A DNA stretch of 64,000 nucleotides from Mytilus californianus (lineage: Eukaryota; Mollusca; Bivalvia; Mytilida; Mytilidae). Within the stretch, counting starts at the first letter, position 1. Every line of letters begins with the position of its first letter. The notes beneath the pieces were generated by a model that made no database searches, was not told the origin of the DNA, and saw nothing but the letters and a program-made list of their open reading frames with translations. The DNA is taken from assembly GCF_021869535.1 (NCBI RefSeq), contig NW_026262712.1, positions 69,844,100 through 69,908,099 of the forward strand, read 5' to 3'. Both the position numbers and the translations under genes were made by a program. Positions 15,201 through 23,760 of this stretch are shown piece by piece.

Positions 15201-17100
15201 AAAACAATAATCATTTCACTTAATGTTTGCAATCAAATAAAAATATGCACGGTAGGAAAAAGACCATGTATTTGTAACAATACTTAATAACATCTGCTTC
15301 CATAAAGTATGTACAGAAGCATATTTTTCATCTGCCTTCAAGTTCAAGGAATATGAATTGTAAAAATTTGCATAAATCATTTTAAAACATCAAATTTGTG
15401 CTGATGTGGCACAGAACAAGTTTAAAGAATCTTTACACAATTAAAATGTACAAGATTTTTATCAAATCACTTAAGATGAAAATGATATTCCTTATATATA
15501 TATATAGACAATGTGAAATAAGGCCGGTTGGTGTTATGTTATAACATTTTACACAGGAAACATGCACTTTAAACTTCCTTGTCAATTGAAATTTTTTAAA
15601 TGTCTACACTCACAAAACATTTTGTTCAATAAATGATTATTTAATATTTTGCAGACTGATGTTGAAGTCTTTGTACTTATTTCAAATAAATATTTTGTAT
15701 TCTTTATACAATATTGAATCTTTTAAATGCTAGATGAAATTTCCATAAATGCATGGAAATTTTGTATATCACTGATACTTTTGCAACGAGTTTAAACTAA
15801 TACATGACTTTTTGACTTAATGCATGTTAACTTAGGGCAAATGTATCAACCAGGTATTAATTCCTGATATTAGTACAAGACAACAACCCTCTTTACCATT
15901 ATTTACAAAAATTAAAAAATAATTGTCACAAAATGTTTGTTTAATACAACATAACTATAATAGTACCAATGCTAACTGACATGTAAATTATGCAAATTAA
16001 TTCTTGTGTAATTGGATTTGTTGTATTATCATTTAAAAGAATTCATTTAAACATTTATGATTCCCTGCTAAAAGGTACGATAGAATATAAAATATCATAC
16101 AAAGCAATTAAACATAGGTTTTGACGCTTATATCCGATGAAAAATTTTCATCTTTCCAAGATCTGCCACAATGGAAGTTCAAACAATTTTTATGATGGCA
16201 TTTCAACATTTAAATGAAATTGCTTTCCTGCCCTTCCATGAAACGAAATAAACCTGAACTCTTAATTGACAGCTTATATGATTAATTGCTATGTACTTGT
16301 ATGTATGTAACTTGTTATTAACACATGTGAATCAAGTTATCATATCATTTTTAATTTTGTACAGATTAACTAAAACTATGTCATTATATAATATGGTGTC
16401 CTATTTAGAATATATTCAAAAATACTAGACAAGAAAGAGAGACATATGTACAATTTATCTGTGAAGTTTAAAGGATCCCAGTTGAAGACTGAAGGAGGAG
16501 TTGAAAATACTAAATAAATAGCCCATTTGCCAGCCTGCACCACAACGTCATACCCCAGTTTGGTCCCTCATGCAACATAATACAAAAATGCATTTGAATG
16601 TAAAACTGAACATGACTCAATGCAGTGTAAAATGTAGGTCAGATCTACCTATTTTTGTCTGAAGCTGTTATAATCCCCAAGATGCATCCTTTCACCAAGT
16701 TATATGATTGTGGGTCACTTAGCTTCTGATGCCGGAACTCGGGACATCAAATTTCATTGAAGTTACAAGATAAATATTAATCTTTAAAATTTGAATATAT
16801 ACTAACCAAATCCTTCAGTAAATTCCTCCAGAGTAAGGTATCCATTGCCATCATCGTCCAGTGAATCAAATACTGCCTCTAACTGATCTGGTAATAATGG
16901 TAGCTCATTCTGCAAACGTTGCATATCACGTTTGGTAATAAAACCTTTCTGTTCAATGTCACAAACACTAAAGAGTTCATGTGCTTTCTGTTTAGCCATT
17001 TGTTGAACTTCTTCCTCTGACACACCACGCCCGTCTTTTGAAAGGTGATCATCATAAGCAGACGACATGCTGGCACTATTTTACTTCCAAGAAGGAAGAG
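236..17100 (-). CDS. CRACR2A: CRACR2A/EFCAB4-like gene, 5' 13 coding exons (3' end off the window)
   Basis: Minus-strand gene rebuilt by eye from splice sites. Coding exons in transcript order: 17068-16807, 12033-11883, 11732-11586, 9158-9068, 6416-6321, 5988-5917, 5264-5149, 4582-4511, 4230-4179, 3024-2986, 1663-1572, 1005-733, 289-236. All have AG acceptors and GT donors and all junction phases agree, giving 1,517 nt (505 codons plus 2 nt). Residues ~20-87 hold an EF-hand pair: the first loop is degenerate (D-I-E-Q-K-G), the second is canonical ([12 protein letters not shown]). Residues ~140-350 are Glu/Lys/Leu-rich coiled coil, and ~400-490 are very acidic. From memory the EF region (KGFI..RDMQRL, DGNGYLT.EEFT.GF) and LRD/LLKQLD-like coiled-coil blocks match vertebrate CRACR2A, which couples store-operated Ca2+ entry and, in long isoforms, is a Rab GTPase (Rab46). 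The GTPase exons would lie left of position 1. EFCAB4A or RASEF orthology is the main alternative. Confidence 0.8.
335..480. repeat. SINE-family tail fragment in the last visible intron
   Basis: GATGGATGGTTGCTTAACGT, then a CATATTCAGGACAAGAACA stretch and a CTGAGCCAGA motif, shared with the fuller SINE at 8585-8935 and with 12787-12990. No tRNA-like head is present in this copy. Confidence 0.6.
575..655 (-). repeat. Interspersed repeat fragment (mussel 'GAGATGTGGTATGATTGCC' family)
   Basis: CTCTGGTGGACAGTTGTCTT then CCACATCTTCTTATT is the reverse complement of the repeat seen at 25638, 25923 and 59169. Sister fragments in this orientation are at 21188, 30995, 48215 and 63720. Confidence 0.6.
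733..1005 (-). CDS. CRACR2A: CRACR2A-like exon 12 (acidic linker)
   Basis: Acceptor TTTTTTTCAAG|GAGG. It encodes 90 codons rich in Asp, Glu, Ser and Asn ([19 protein letters not shown], later SSDEDEAGK), a presumably disordered linker before the GTPase region. Donor TCAAG|GTCTGT. Reading through this donor stays open for about 20 codons to a TGA at 671-669, which would give a short isoform without the Rab part. Confidence 0.72.
1118..1352 (+). mobile_element. Penelope-like element 3' tail in a CRACR2A-like intron
   Basis: ACACGATGGGTGCCACATGT, GGAGCAGGATCTG, CACCTGAGATCAC, TTTTTGGTGGGGTTCGTGTT and GGCCATGGCGCTGTCAGTTT match the 3' tails at 40626-40868, 43908-44150 and 47190-47428. Only the tail is present, lying antisense to the host gene. 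Open frames here are accidental. Confidence 0.8.
1572..1663 (-). CDS. CRACR2A: CRACR2A-like exon 11
   Basis: Acceptor TATGGTTACAG|ATTCTG, donor ACCAGCAG|GTATAT. It reads [20 protein letters not shown] then SILGDYF. The basic KK..KxGSxxGxY pattern resembles the W-KKRSGSVIGKYV stretch after the coiled coil in CRACR2A. A longer open frame on the same strand here is a shadow. Confidence 0.78.
2986..3024 (-). CDS. CRACR2A: CRACR2A-like exon 10 (microexon)
   Basis: Thirty-nine nt, 13 codons ([13 protein letters not shown]), phase 0-0, so it can be skipped without a frameshift. Acceptor GCTAACTCTAG|GATCTG, donor GAACAG|GTATTC. It is the least certain of the internal exons because it is short and not recognisably conserved. 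Confidence 0.65.
3025..4178 (-). other. Intron, nothing recognised
   Basis: AT-rich intron between exons 9 and 10. I see no coding or repeat signature. Confidence 0.5.
4179..4230 (-). CDS. CRACR2A: CRACR2A-like exon 9
   Basis: Fifty-two nt. Acceptor TTATTTTTTAG|AGATG, donor AGGCGG|GTATAT. It reads [17 protein letters not shown], corresponding to the NKHLRDERD stretch of the vertebrate protein and ending the coiled coil. Confidence 0.78.
4511..4582 (-). CDS. CRACR2A: CRACR2A-like exon 8
   Basis: Acceptor ATCATTATAG|GTCTGCC, donor CTCAA|GTATGT. In phase it reads [20 protein letters not shown] and beyond, matching from memory the TESLQREK..LLKQLDFL block of CRACR2A. Confidence 0.8.
4682..4924 (+). 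repeat. Interspersed repeat in intron 7
   Basis: GATGTGGTATGAGTGCCAAT, GAGACAACTCTCCATCC, GTACGGCCTTCAACA and AAAGGGCCCC follow the order seen in the copies at 25638 and 59169. It ends in ACGAGAAACGAGAAACATG-like sequence, also present at 63359. Confidence 0.7.
5082..5181 (-). repeat. 50-bp tandem duplication of the exon 7/donor junction
   Basis: Two units, 5082-5131 and 5132-5181, differ at a few positions. The right unit holds the last 33 nt of exon 7 and its donor. In the left unit the donor GT has become CT (plus-strand TTTACC to TTTAGC). Confidence 0.8.
5149..5264 (-). CDS. CRACR2A: CRACR2A-like exon 7 (coiled coil; duplicated donor)
   Basis: Acceptor TTAATTTCAG|GATAAA, donor CGAGCAAG|GTAAAT. 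It encodes 38 codons plus 2 nt, [13 protein letters not shown] through [11 protein letters not shown] nearer GT (CAG|GTTGGT at 5225) was rejected because using it puts a stop in the next exon. The last 33 nt of the exon and 17 nt of intron are repeated just downstream with the donor GT lost. Confidence 0.8.
5917..5988 (-). CDS. CRACR2A: CRACR2A-like exon 6 (coiled coil)
   Basis: Seventy-two nt, 24 codons, phase 0-0, between acceptor ACATTTTAG|ATGGAG and donor GCAAAG|GTAGAA. It encodes [20 protein letters not shown] plus LAK and can be skipped without changing frame. Confidence 0.8.
6321..6416 (-). CDS. CRACR2A: CRACR2A-like exon 5 (coiled coil)
   Basis: Ninety-six nt, 32 codons, phase 0-0. 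Acceptor TGTATTTAG|GAACAA, donor TCAGAG|GTACGG. It encodes [20 protein letters not shown] and more, a continuous heptad-like coiled coil. Confidence 0.8.
7020..7375. repeat. Degenerate tandem repeat in intron 5
   Basis: About four to five imperfect units of roughly 70 bp with AAAATCTGGGGATGGTT, GATCATTTGAA and GAGTAGTTGAACCAAATTTT. It explains the open frame on the minus strand here. Confidence 0.6.
8585..8935 (-). mobile_element. tRNA-derived SINE in intron 4
   Basis: On the minus strand the head has A-box-like TGGTAGCATGC (near 8903-8891) and B box GGTTCAAACCC (near 8867-8857). A body with CTGAGCCAG follows, then a tail complementary to GATGGATGGTGTTAAACGTC at 8585. This order is typical of bivalve tRNA-SINEs transcribed by Pol III. 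Other tails of the family lie at 335 and 12787. Confidence 0.7.
9068..9158 (-). CDS. CRACR2A: CRACR2A-like exon 4 (coiled coil)
   Basis: Acceptor CTATTTTCAG|TAAAAG, donor GAG|GTATGA, phase 0 at the end. Residues 187-217 contain [20 protein letters not shown], close to the LYEEMEQQIKSEKE block I recall from CRACR2A. The exon lies 133 bp from a tRNA-derived SINE in the next intron. Confidence 0.85.
9159..11585 (-). other. Intron 3, nothing recognised
   Basis: AT-rich intron of 2.4 kb. A short repeated phrase (GGTGACCCAG twice at about 10240-10265) is the only local structure seen. Confidence 0.5.
11586..11732 (-). CDS. CRACR2A: CRACR2A-like exon 3
   Basis: Acceptor TCTATTTCAG|TGAAAAC, donor AAAAG|GTAATG. 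Residues 138-186 include [20 protein letters not shown], which aligns from memory with the VKQLWLQL..EEP.LL.NFE segment of vertebrate CRACR2A. This anchors the orthology outside the EF-hands. Confidence 0.85.
11883..12033 (-). CDS. CRACR2A: CRACR2A-like exon 2
   Basis: The acceptor TTCTTGTAG|GAAGTTACC completes the Gly codon split by the first intron. Residues 88-137 follow the EF-hands and are acidic ([12 protein letters not shown], then [10 protein letters not shown]). The donor is GATGA|GTAAGT. The 5' end of this exon and its acceptor are the source of the 91-bp tandem array that lies immediately upstream in the intron. Confidence 0.85.
12041..12778 (-). repeat. 91-bp tandem array carrying copies of the exon 2 acceptor
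   Basis: The motif GTAACTTCCT recurs at 12064, 12155, 12246, 12337, 12428, 12520, 12611 and 12703 (spacing 91-92 bp) and at 12026 in exon 2 itself. On the minus strand each unit reads TGTATGTTCTTATAG|GAAGTT, a pyrimidine-rich acceptor followed by exon-2-like sequence. Units are almost identical; the last, past 12720, is diverged. Confidence 0.9.
12787..12990. repeat. SINE-family tail fragment in intron 1
   Basis: TGATTGTTGGTTGCTTAACA then CCAGTGG and ATGTTCAGGACA match the tail module of the SINE at 8585-8935. Downstream GAGGCGGTCAAGGTTGGAGG is not seen in the other two copies. Confidence 0.55.
12991..16806 (-). other. Intron 1 remainder, nothing recognised
   Basis: Long AT-rich intron next to the start exon. 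A (TA)n run lies near 15495. I see no exon with consistent splice sites and phase, and no recognisable repeat. Confidence 0.5.
16807..17100 (-). CDS. CRACR2A: CRACR2A-like exon with start codon and EF-hand pair
   Basis: The start ATG is at 17068-17066, preceded by 32 nt of 5' UTR and a clear acceptor (TTTTTAATTTCAG) at 17102-17101. Residues 1-87 include both EF-hands; only the second loop has canonical Ca2+ ligands, with Glu at position 12. The donor is G|GTTAGT, leaving phase 1. A shifted-frame ORF starting 8 bp upstream is a shadow of this exon. Confidence 0.85.
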
Positions 17101-17182
17101 CTGAAATTAAAAATACATATGAAAAATAAACTTTCAAGATTTTTCATGCAACAGAGCAGTACTTTCAAAAATACAAACTTAC

Positions 17183-17271
17183 TCCCTTGAAATTTTGATA
17201 ACATATTTTTCTTGACACTTTGATAACATATTTTTCTTGAAACTTTGATAACATATTTTTCTTGAAACTTG
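17183..17271. repeat. 25-bp tandem repeat
   Basis: TTGATAACATATTTTTCTTG recurs at 17195, 17220 and 17245, just upstream of the start-codon exon. Confidence 0.85.
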
Positions 17272-17325
17272 TTTCAATAGTTCTTCCAAGTAAAATATCT
17301 ATTCTATTGATGGATTGTTACTTAC

Positions 17326-17349
17326 CTGAGATTTATATAATAATTTTAA
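17326..17349 (-). other. Candidate 5' UTR exon donor
   Basis: On the minus strand CTCAG|GTAAGTAAC is a near-ideal donor 225 bp upstream of the exon that carries the start codon. An AG at 17351-17350 could bound a 24-nt exon, or the exon may extend further upstream. No ATG-led coding sequence is implied. Confidence 0.25.
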
Positions 17350-19027
17350 CTGCAGCGAATACTGCTATATGTACGAATACAGCCTTAGTTAAAATAATCC
17401 ATTTGTTAACATATCCCTGCAAAAACACTTGACGATTTTAAGTCACTACATTTATTTTAGAATAAGATTAACAACAGATAACACACTAACATTCTGGTGA
17501 TAAAAACTGAATACATGTATACATGCGTTTACTTCTACCGATATACAAATTATTGATTTTGCATATCTAAAATTTTTTGATCAATTCACCAATTGACTAA
17601 GCATATTATTGACTTGTATGTAACAGCTGGGTAAGGAATTCACAACAAGGTCAGCCTACTGGATGGGCTATCATACAGTACAGTCTAATAACAGGTGTAC
17701 TTTTATAGATATTCAGATATTTTAATTAAAACATTATTGCCAATATTTTGCAAACGAACATAAAATAATAACATTGACAATTTAGAATGACTGGCAATCA
17801 AAATTACAATCTTAAACTGATATTGCTTTAAGGCATTAGGTCTTTATCCAATACTTTTTTGTAACATTCTGACAATGTCGTCATTATATTTAAAACTTTT
17901 GAGAAGTAACAATAACAAATAATGCTCCAAAAAATTGTAATTTTAAATCAATTTTGTGCTTACTTAGTCGGCACCTATTCATCCTGTTTCCATTAGGAGC
18001 ATTAGATGGCAAGTGTTTCATTGAATCCCAAGTATAACATGTCTCTTAGTAGGGATATCAAAAGTGACTTTTCTGAACAAAATACCCCCACAACAATGTA
18101 AGCTTTTCTTTAAATCACATAAATCGAAAATAGTTACTTGAATTAAATGATCCCTCCACAAGATCATATAATGTTAACTATTTTTTCAAGTTTTTTCAAA
18201 CATAGATAATAAGTATATTGAAAGTATTTCTAAATAATGGTTCATAAAGGTTTTGATACAGATCCCACCAACAAAAGATTGATAAATTAATGGCTGCTTC
18301 ATGTGCAGCAGCTAATATTACAGCACTTGTCTATTTTTGAAGAATATGATGACCTACAAATGACCTCCAGATGTCTTTTGCTGTTTCATATCATTGACTG
18401 CTGTCTAATTCATGCATTACCCATAACTTCTTTTATTTACATTCAAATATAATTGAATGAAGAAAAATTATAAGTTCTTCATCATTTGGAAAAAATCATT
18501 TATTTTATATCAAATTTCAAGTAAGCACTGTTAAAGTTGAGTTGCCTTCCTAAAAACATGTATATCTACATGGACATTGTTTTTTAATTTGATAATGTAT
18601 CACCTTCATTTTTACATGGAATGACCGTTGGGGCATTCCGGTGTATTGTTGCCACAGACATTTCTACCCACATGACTTTCGTTTTTGACTGATAACTGAA
18701 CGCAAAATAACATTCCTTATCGCTTGTTATATATCAATTTCATCAAAAAATATTCATGAAAATAATTTTTCAGAACATAGATAAATGATATGAAAATGTT
18801 TTGTCGTGAGAAATAAATATATCAATAACAAAACTAGAATACCGAAAATTTGTGTTAACACATGCGGAGGAATATCTCAAGAACGTTTGCGGGAAAATAT
18901 GAATGCCTACTCAAATCCAATCTATTAGAAAAATCAAATTATTACAGAAGAGTGTCCACCATGCACTTGCACTGCACTATTATTAGAATAGTAGAATAGA
19001 ATGATATACAAATGGATGAAAATTATT
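17350..19027. other. Upstream region of the CRACR2A-like gene, nothing recognised
   Basis: AT-rich, no CpG-rich promoter and no coding pattern seen. Either 5' intron or promoter-proximal DNA depending on which upstream exon is used. Confidence 0.4.
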
Positions 19028-20447
19028 AGGTCTTTCCACTATTTTGTGGAAAGACCTATTGTATTTGTTCTGATTATTTTTTTTCTTTTCTTCCGCCAAA
19101 TTTCAAAATTTGTTTTGTGGTTTCACAAGATGTCGCTTAGATTTTTTGCATATGATATCGAACAGTTATTGCGCTTTTGTGATTGACCCTGTTTAGTCGA
19201 AGACTTTTTATTGTAAGAGTTATCTCCCCAAACACTGTTTTCTTTGTGGTGAGATCTCCTCCGTAACCGTAAAAGAAAGCGACAAATTTATTTTACTAAA
19301 TTGCTCTTCATATCCTCAGGATGATTTGTCAAATTTTAACCAAATCAATTCGTAGACTCCATATGACAGTTATTTTCCCTTTTGAATTTGACATAAGTGA
19401 TATGTCAATGTATCACATGAATGGTAAGTAATACAGACCTAAGGTACATGTATTTGAGGTCCTGGGTTCATATAAATAAATTTGAGGTCAAGGTCAAAGG
19501 TCAAGGTCCTGTTCTAAATTTTGACTTTTCATTGTTCCGACAAATTTATTTTACCATATTCCTCGTTATATCCTCAGGATATTTTGTCCAATTTTGACCG
19601 GAGCGATACGAAGACTCCATATGAGAGTTATTTCCCCTTCTGTATTTGACATGAGTGATACATTAATATATAGCATGAATGGAAAGTGATAGAGAACTAA
19701 GGTGTATTGAATTGGGGTCCTTGATTCACAAAAATGAAATTGAGGTCAAGGTCAAAGGTCAAGGTCATATTCTAAATTTTGACTTTTCCTTGTTTTATGA
19801 CCTCCTCTGTCACTTTTAAAGATATATAAAAGAACTAGTGCAAAATGTTTGCCTGATTGTGAAGAAAATATGATAAATTTGGTCTGAAACAATCCAATGA
19901 CATCGTATAGGAGTTATTGTACATGAAATGATTAAATTTAAGGTTTATTGATTATTACTCCAACTTGGTACATGATAAAGCCATAGGGTCTTTTGCAAAC
20001 TGTTGGTTGACATCTGACCTTGAAAAATTTCAACCGGAAAGTAGCTTGAGTAAACCGGAAGTAGCCATTTTTGCACTTGTTTCATGGAAAAATACCTATA
20101 AACTATATATTTTTTAAATACGCATACATAAACCTATTATTTGAGACCGGAAGTGACCTTCAATAAACCAGAAGTACCTAATATCTCCCTTATTACAGGC
20201 AAAAGTATATAGTAACCATATATTTTTGGAATCAGTGTGAATAAAGCTATTATGTGAGACTGAAAGTGACATTTTTTTAAACCAGAAGTTGACAATTATC
20301 TCCCTTATTTCAGACAAAAATATATAGAAACATATATTTATTGAATCATCATGAAGAAAACTATGCTTGGACGCCAATGGTAACTTTGAGTAAATAGGAA
20401 GTAGCTTCTCATCAATAATAATTTAGAAAATTGATGTGGAAAGACCT
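19028..20447. mobile_element. 1.42-kb element with 12-bp terminal inverted repeats AGGTCTTTCCAC
   Basis: AGGTCTTTCCAC opens the element (19028-19039) and GTGGAAAGACCT closes it (20436-20447). The left end also has an internal GTGGAAAGACCT at 19046-19057, making a terminal hairpin. The interior has a 259-bp direct duplication (units from 19282 and 19541, each with GGTCAAGGTCAAAGGTCAAGG-like runs) and about three ~120-bp degenerate units after 20030 with ACCGGAAGT. No transposase was seen, so it is probably non-autonomous. No target-site duplication was identified. Confidence 0.7.
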
Positions 20448-21535
20448 TCAAGTGTTCTCTGTTTTAATATATACATGTCACTGTTATATACAAATATTAA
20501 TATAATATATGACAACAAACCAGAGTATACTGATTTGTATCACTACAATATAATAGTTATTACGTTGATGTTGAATTCCCTGTCATTTATTCATCATCCA
20601 CGCACAAACTTGTCTCAGAAAAAAGTATATCTATGTACCTTAACCTCACTTTCAGGTAAAGAGATGTGATATTTTTTTCTCAGACAAGCGCTTGTGACCA
20701 TCCACAAGAACTTGCGGTCATCCGATGTTCAGTACTACAGTACTTTGATTACTCTTCTGTTACAGGAATCACACATTTTTTGGCTAAATTATTTTATTTG
20801 GCCTAGTGAAATTTAAATAGTAGAATAAATAATGTCTGATTGATATTTTAAATCCATCTTATGAAGCAAAACAACTTATAACAGGCATATAAACAAAATT
20901 TAAACCAGAAAAGAATTTATTCAACCAATTTAATCTTTAAACACCTATTAAAGTACAGCAAACATGAGCCACTATATAACCTACAATGAATTCTTGAAAT
21001 TTTGTCTTGTAAAAGTCCAATGAAACATATCAGAAAATATTTAAAGTCAAAAAGGAGCTTTATATCTTCTTTCTCAACATAGAAAAACCAATAAAATCAT
21101 AAGCAACCAGAGGATAGAAATACTGACAAAAGTAATTATTATTCTTGTGGTACACCAGCTAAAGTTCCATATTATGGAAATCAGTAGAAACAAACTTGAT
21201 AGTTGTCTCATTGTCAATCATTCCACATCTCCTTATAATTAGTTACACTACAACAAAGGAATATTTTCTATTTGATGATTAGTAGCCCAAAATCTCTGAT
21301 TATTTTTATTCCTAAATAACAAATCTGAAAATCTTCTAAAACATAAGAAAGTTTCATTATTTTACAGTAGAATGTAACAGTGTGTATCAAAGATTACACT
21401 TTTTTAGTTTTAGAATAGTTTGTGAGATCAAACTCGAGATGTCTTTTGGTTTTTGGTGTCTTATGGTGATGTCTAAATTACTTTTACAATTTGATAATGC
21501 ATAACAGAGTTCTTTTTATTTTGGCATTTAAAATG
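20448..21535. other. No gene or element recognised
   Basis: AT-rich, with a fragment of the common repeat (GTTGTCTCATTGTCAATCAT) at about 21195-21240 and nothing else supportable. Confidence 0.45.
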
Positions 21536-21765
21536 AAAGATTTGCTCATTTGGTATATTTTGAAATCTTTTGCCATTTGAGATGAAATCTTTGGTCATCT
21601 GGTATATTTTGAAATCTTTTGCCGTTTAAGATGAAATCTTTGGTCATTTGGTATATTTTTAAATCTTTTGCCATTTGAGATGAAATCTTTGGTCTGACAT
21701 TTGGTATATAGCAAAATCTTTTGCCATTTAAGATAAAAGATTTGGTCATTTTGCATATTTTGAAA
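21536..21765. repeat. 49-bp tandem repeat
   Basis: GGTATATTTTGAAATCTTTT recurs at 21552, 21601, 21650 and, after a 4-bp insertion, at 21703. It explains two overlapping minus-strand open frames with repetitive translations, which are not genes. Confidence 0.85.
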
Positions 21766-21822
21766 ACCAGACAAAATTAATTTTTTTATCAAATGCTGAC
21801 ATCAAATATAAAGTACACTTAC

Positions 21823-21878
21823 CGTACAAACTTGTTAGTTGTGTAAATAGTCATCATAACTTCCTTTCATACGGTTTC
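21823..21878 (-). other. Candidate non-coding 5' exon with a short uORF
   Basis: Acceptor GTGCTATTACAG and donor TACG|GTAAGTG bound 56 nt on the minus strand. It contains ATG AAA GGA AGT ... TAA, an 11-codon upstream ORF, so it could only be 5' UTR of the downstream CRACR2A-like gene or of an unseen transcript. Confidence 0.35.
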
Positions 21879-22084
21879 CTGTAATAGCACAACAATTAAC
21901 TCATATTTAAGTTTTTAACACACGTTTATAAATATGTAAATACTTATATGGATGTCTGACAACATTATATTTTACCTCAAACAAATAATTTAAATATATA
22001 TATATTTTTCATTTATGCATGAAGAGAATATATATAATAAACTGGATAACATTTCACCCACAAATTTTGCTTGCTCTAGATTAA

Positions 22085-22384
22085 GGGAGCTACCATTTGA
22101 TTTTTTTTGGAGGGGGGGCTAGGATGAAAAATTTAGTCCTGCATTTTTTCTTAGTTGTAATCTCTGTCCTGCCTTTTTATTTTTCACTCTATTCGGTCCT
22201 GCCTTTTTTTTTTATTAGTTTATCCTGACTCTTTTAACATAAATTGTCATCCTGCCTTTTTTTTTGCCAAGTTGCTCATCCTGCCTTTTTTTTTTACTCA
22301 AAACTCCTGTCCTGCCTTTTTTTCAAATTTCATCCTAGCCCCCCCCCCCCCCCCCCCCCCCATAAAATTCAAATGGTAGCTCGC
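22085..22384. mobile_element. MITE-like foldback element with internal TCCTGCC/poly-T repeats
   Basis: GAGCTACCATTTGA (22087-22100) is exactly complementary to TCAAATGGTAGCTC (22369-22382). Inside, GGCTAGGATGA (22118-22128) pairs with TCATCCTAGCC (22330-22340). The core has about six units of TCCTGCC followed by T runs, and a ~20-bp C tract abuts the right arm. Confidence 0.75.
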
Positions 22385-23093
22385 TAAGATGCTTTATTTA
22401 CCAATACATTTAATACACATTACCAAAAAGGTCTGCAGATCTCCAATATTTTCTGGAGTACTACACTCCTACAATGTAGTCCTTGTAGGGACAATTTTGA
22501 TCATGTCCAGAAGGGTCAACTCAAAATAAGGAACTACAAACTTTTCAAAGAGCCACTGATTTAAGCCACTGGCTCTGATCCCTTAAATTTTCCCTGGTCT
22601 CCTTATGCTAGTCAATAATTACACAAAATAGCTGCAAGTATATTGTGCAAAGTAACAATATTCACGATGCTTACTTGCCTTCATCCTCTTCAAAGGTTGT
22701 AGAACTAAATATTTTGCAGTGTTTAAAAAATTTAAATTGAAAAACTGTTTTCCCTTGTAAATTTGGAGTAAATATATTGAGTAAATATATAGTGCTGCAC
22801 TTTCACCTTTGTGAGTTAGGTGGTTATCTCCTCCCTCTGTCCTCTTGTGGAAATTAACAGCAGGCACCTTTTAATCCATTATTAATTATATAAATAATTG
22901 TTAATTCAAAAGCTTTTTTTTCAGTTTTGCTTTAAATCTAAATTTTAAAAAATAAAAAAAAAACCCTCTATAAAAAAGATTATGGTTAATTAATCAACCT
23001 ACCAATTCCAACCACAAGTGTAAAAGTTAAAAGTACAGAAAACAAGTTGCCATGGAAAACTCCTTTTCTGAAGGTAAATCAGCACCATTTGAA

Positions 23094-23204
23094 ACTAGAG
23101 GCTCTAAAGAGCCTGTGTCACTCACCTTGGTCTATGTGCATATTAAACAAAGGACACAGATGGATTCATGACCAGATTGTGTTTTTGGGCCAGGTGAGCT
23201 AAAA
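23094..23204 (+). mobile_element. Short deletion form of the CTAGAGGCTCTAAA...GGTGAGCTA family
   Basis: It begins CTAGAGGCTCTAAAGAGCC, then CACTCACCTTGG, and ends GGGCCAGGTGAGCTA, the same termini as the 600-bp copy at 28797-29394. CTCACCTTGG and CCAGGTGAG form a short inverted pair. Confidence 0.6.
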
Positions 23205-23711
23205 AAGAGTTCTATCTAAGTTAAGTGAACCTTGCTTTGATTGCTATATTGGTCCTTGTTTAAATAATATCATGTATGAAGGTATATCAAAAGCCACAAT
23301 TAACAGTGAAATAAGTAGAAATAAGAAACTTTTAAAATTTCACAAAAACGTATTCTTTTGTGTCGCTGTAGTTTCATTAACTTTTTTCTACTCATAATTC
23401 ATTAAAGGCACAAATTAAGCCCTTGTGTGTTTATCACAAATCAAGATTGAAAAATAAATGTATACCATTAAAATCCCTTTAATTCATTTTATTAAATCAT
23501 ACAATGCAAATCACTTTAATCTTTTTTATATACAAGTGACATAGTAAGAATAAATGTTATTTTACACTGCATTTTAAGGTGTATCACAGAAATTATTTCC
23601 ATAATTTATTTATACATGTGTACTTATGAAGCACCTTAGGCAACATTGAGTGAAAACATATCTGTGTGTTTTTCCTGATAAAATTTTCATTTATATTTAT
23701 ACATTTCTTAC

Positions 23712-23760
23712 CTGTTTCAGAGGATCAAATTTGTCAAATAAAATCAATACTACTTCCCAC
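23712..23760 (-). other. Candidate first-exon donor
   Basis: The minus strand reads GAAACAG|GTAAGAAATG at 23712. With the donors at 21823 and 17326 it could mark upstream non-coding exons of the same gene. The 5' limit is unknown and no promoter element was recognised. Confidence 0.2.
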
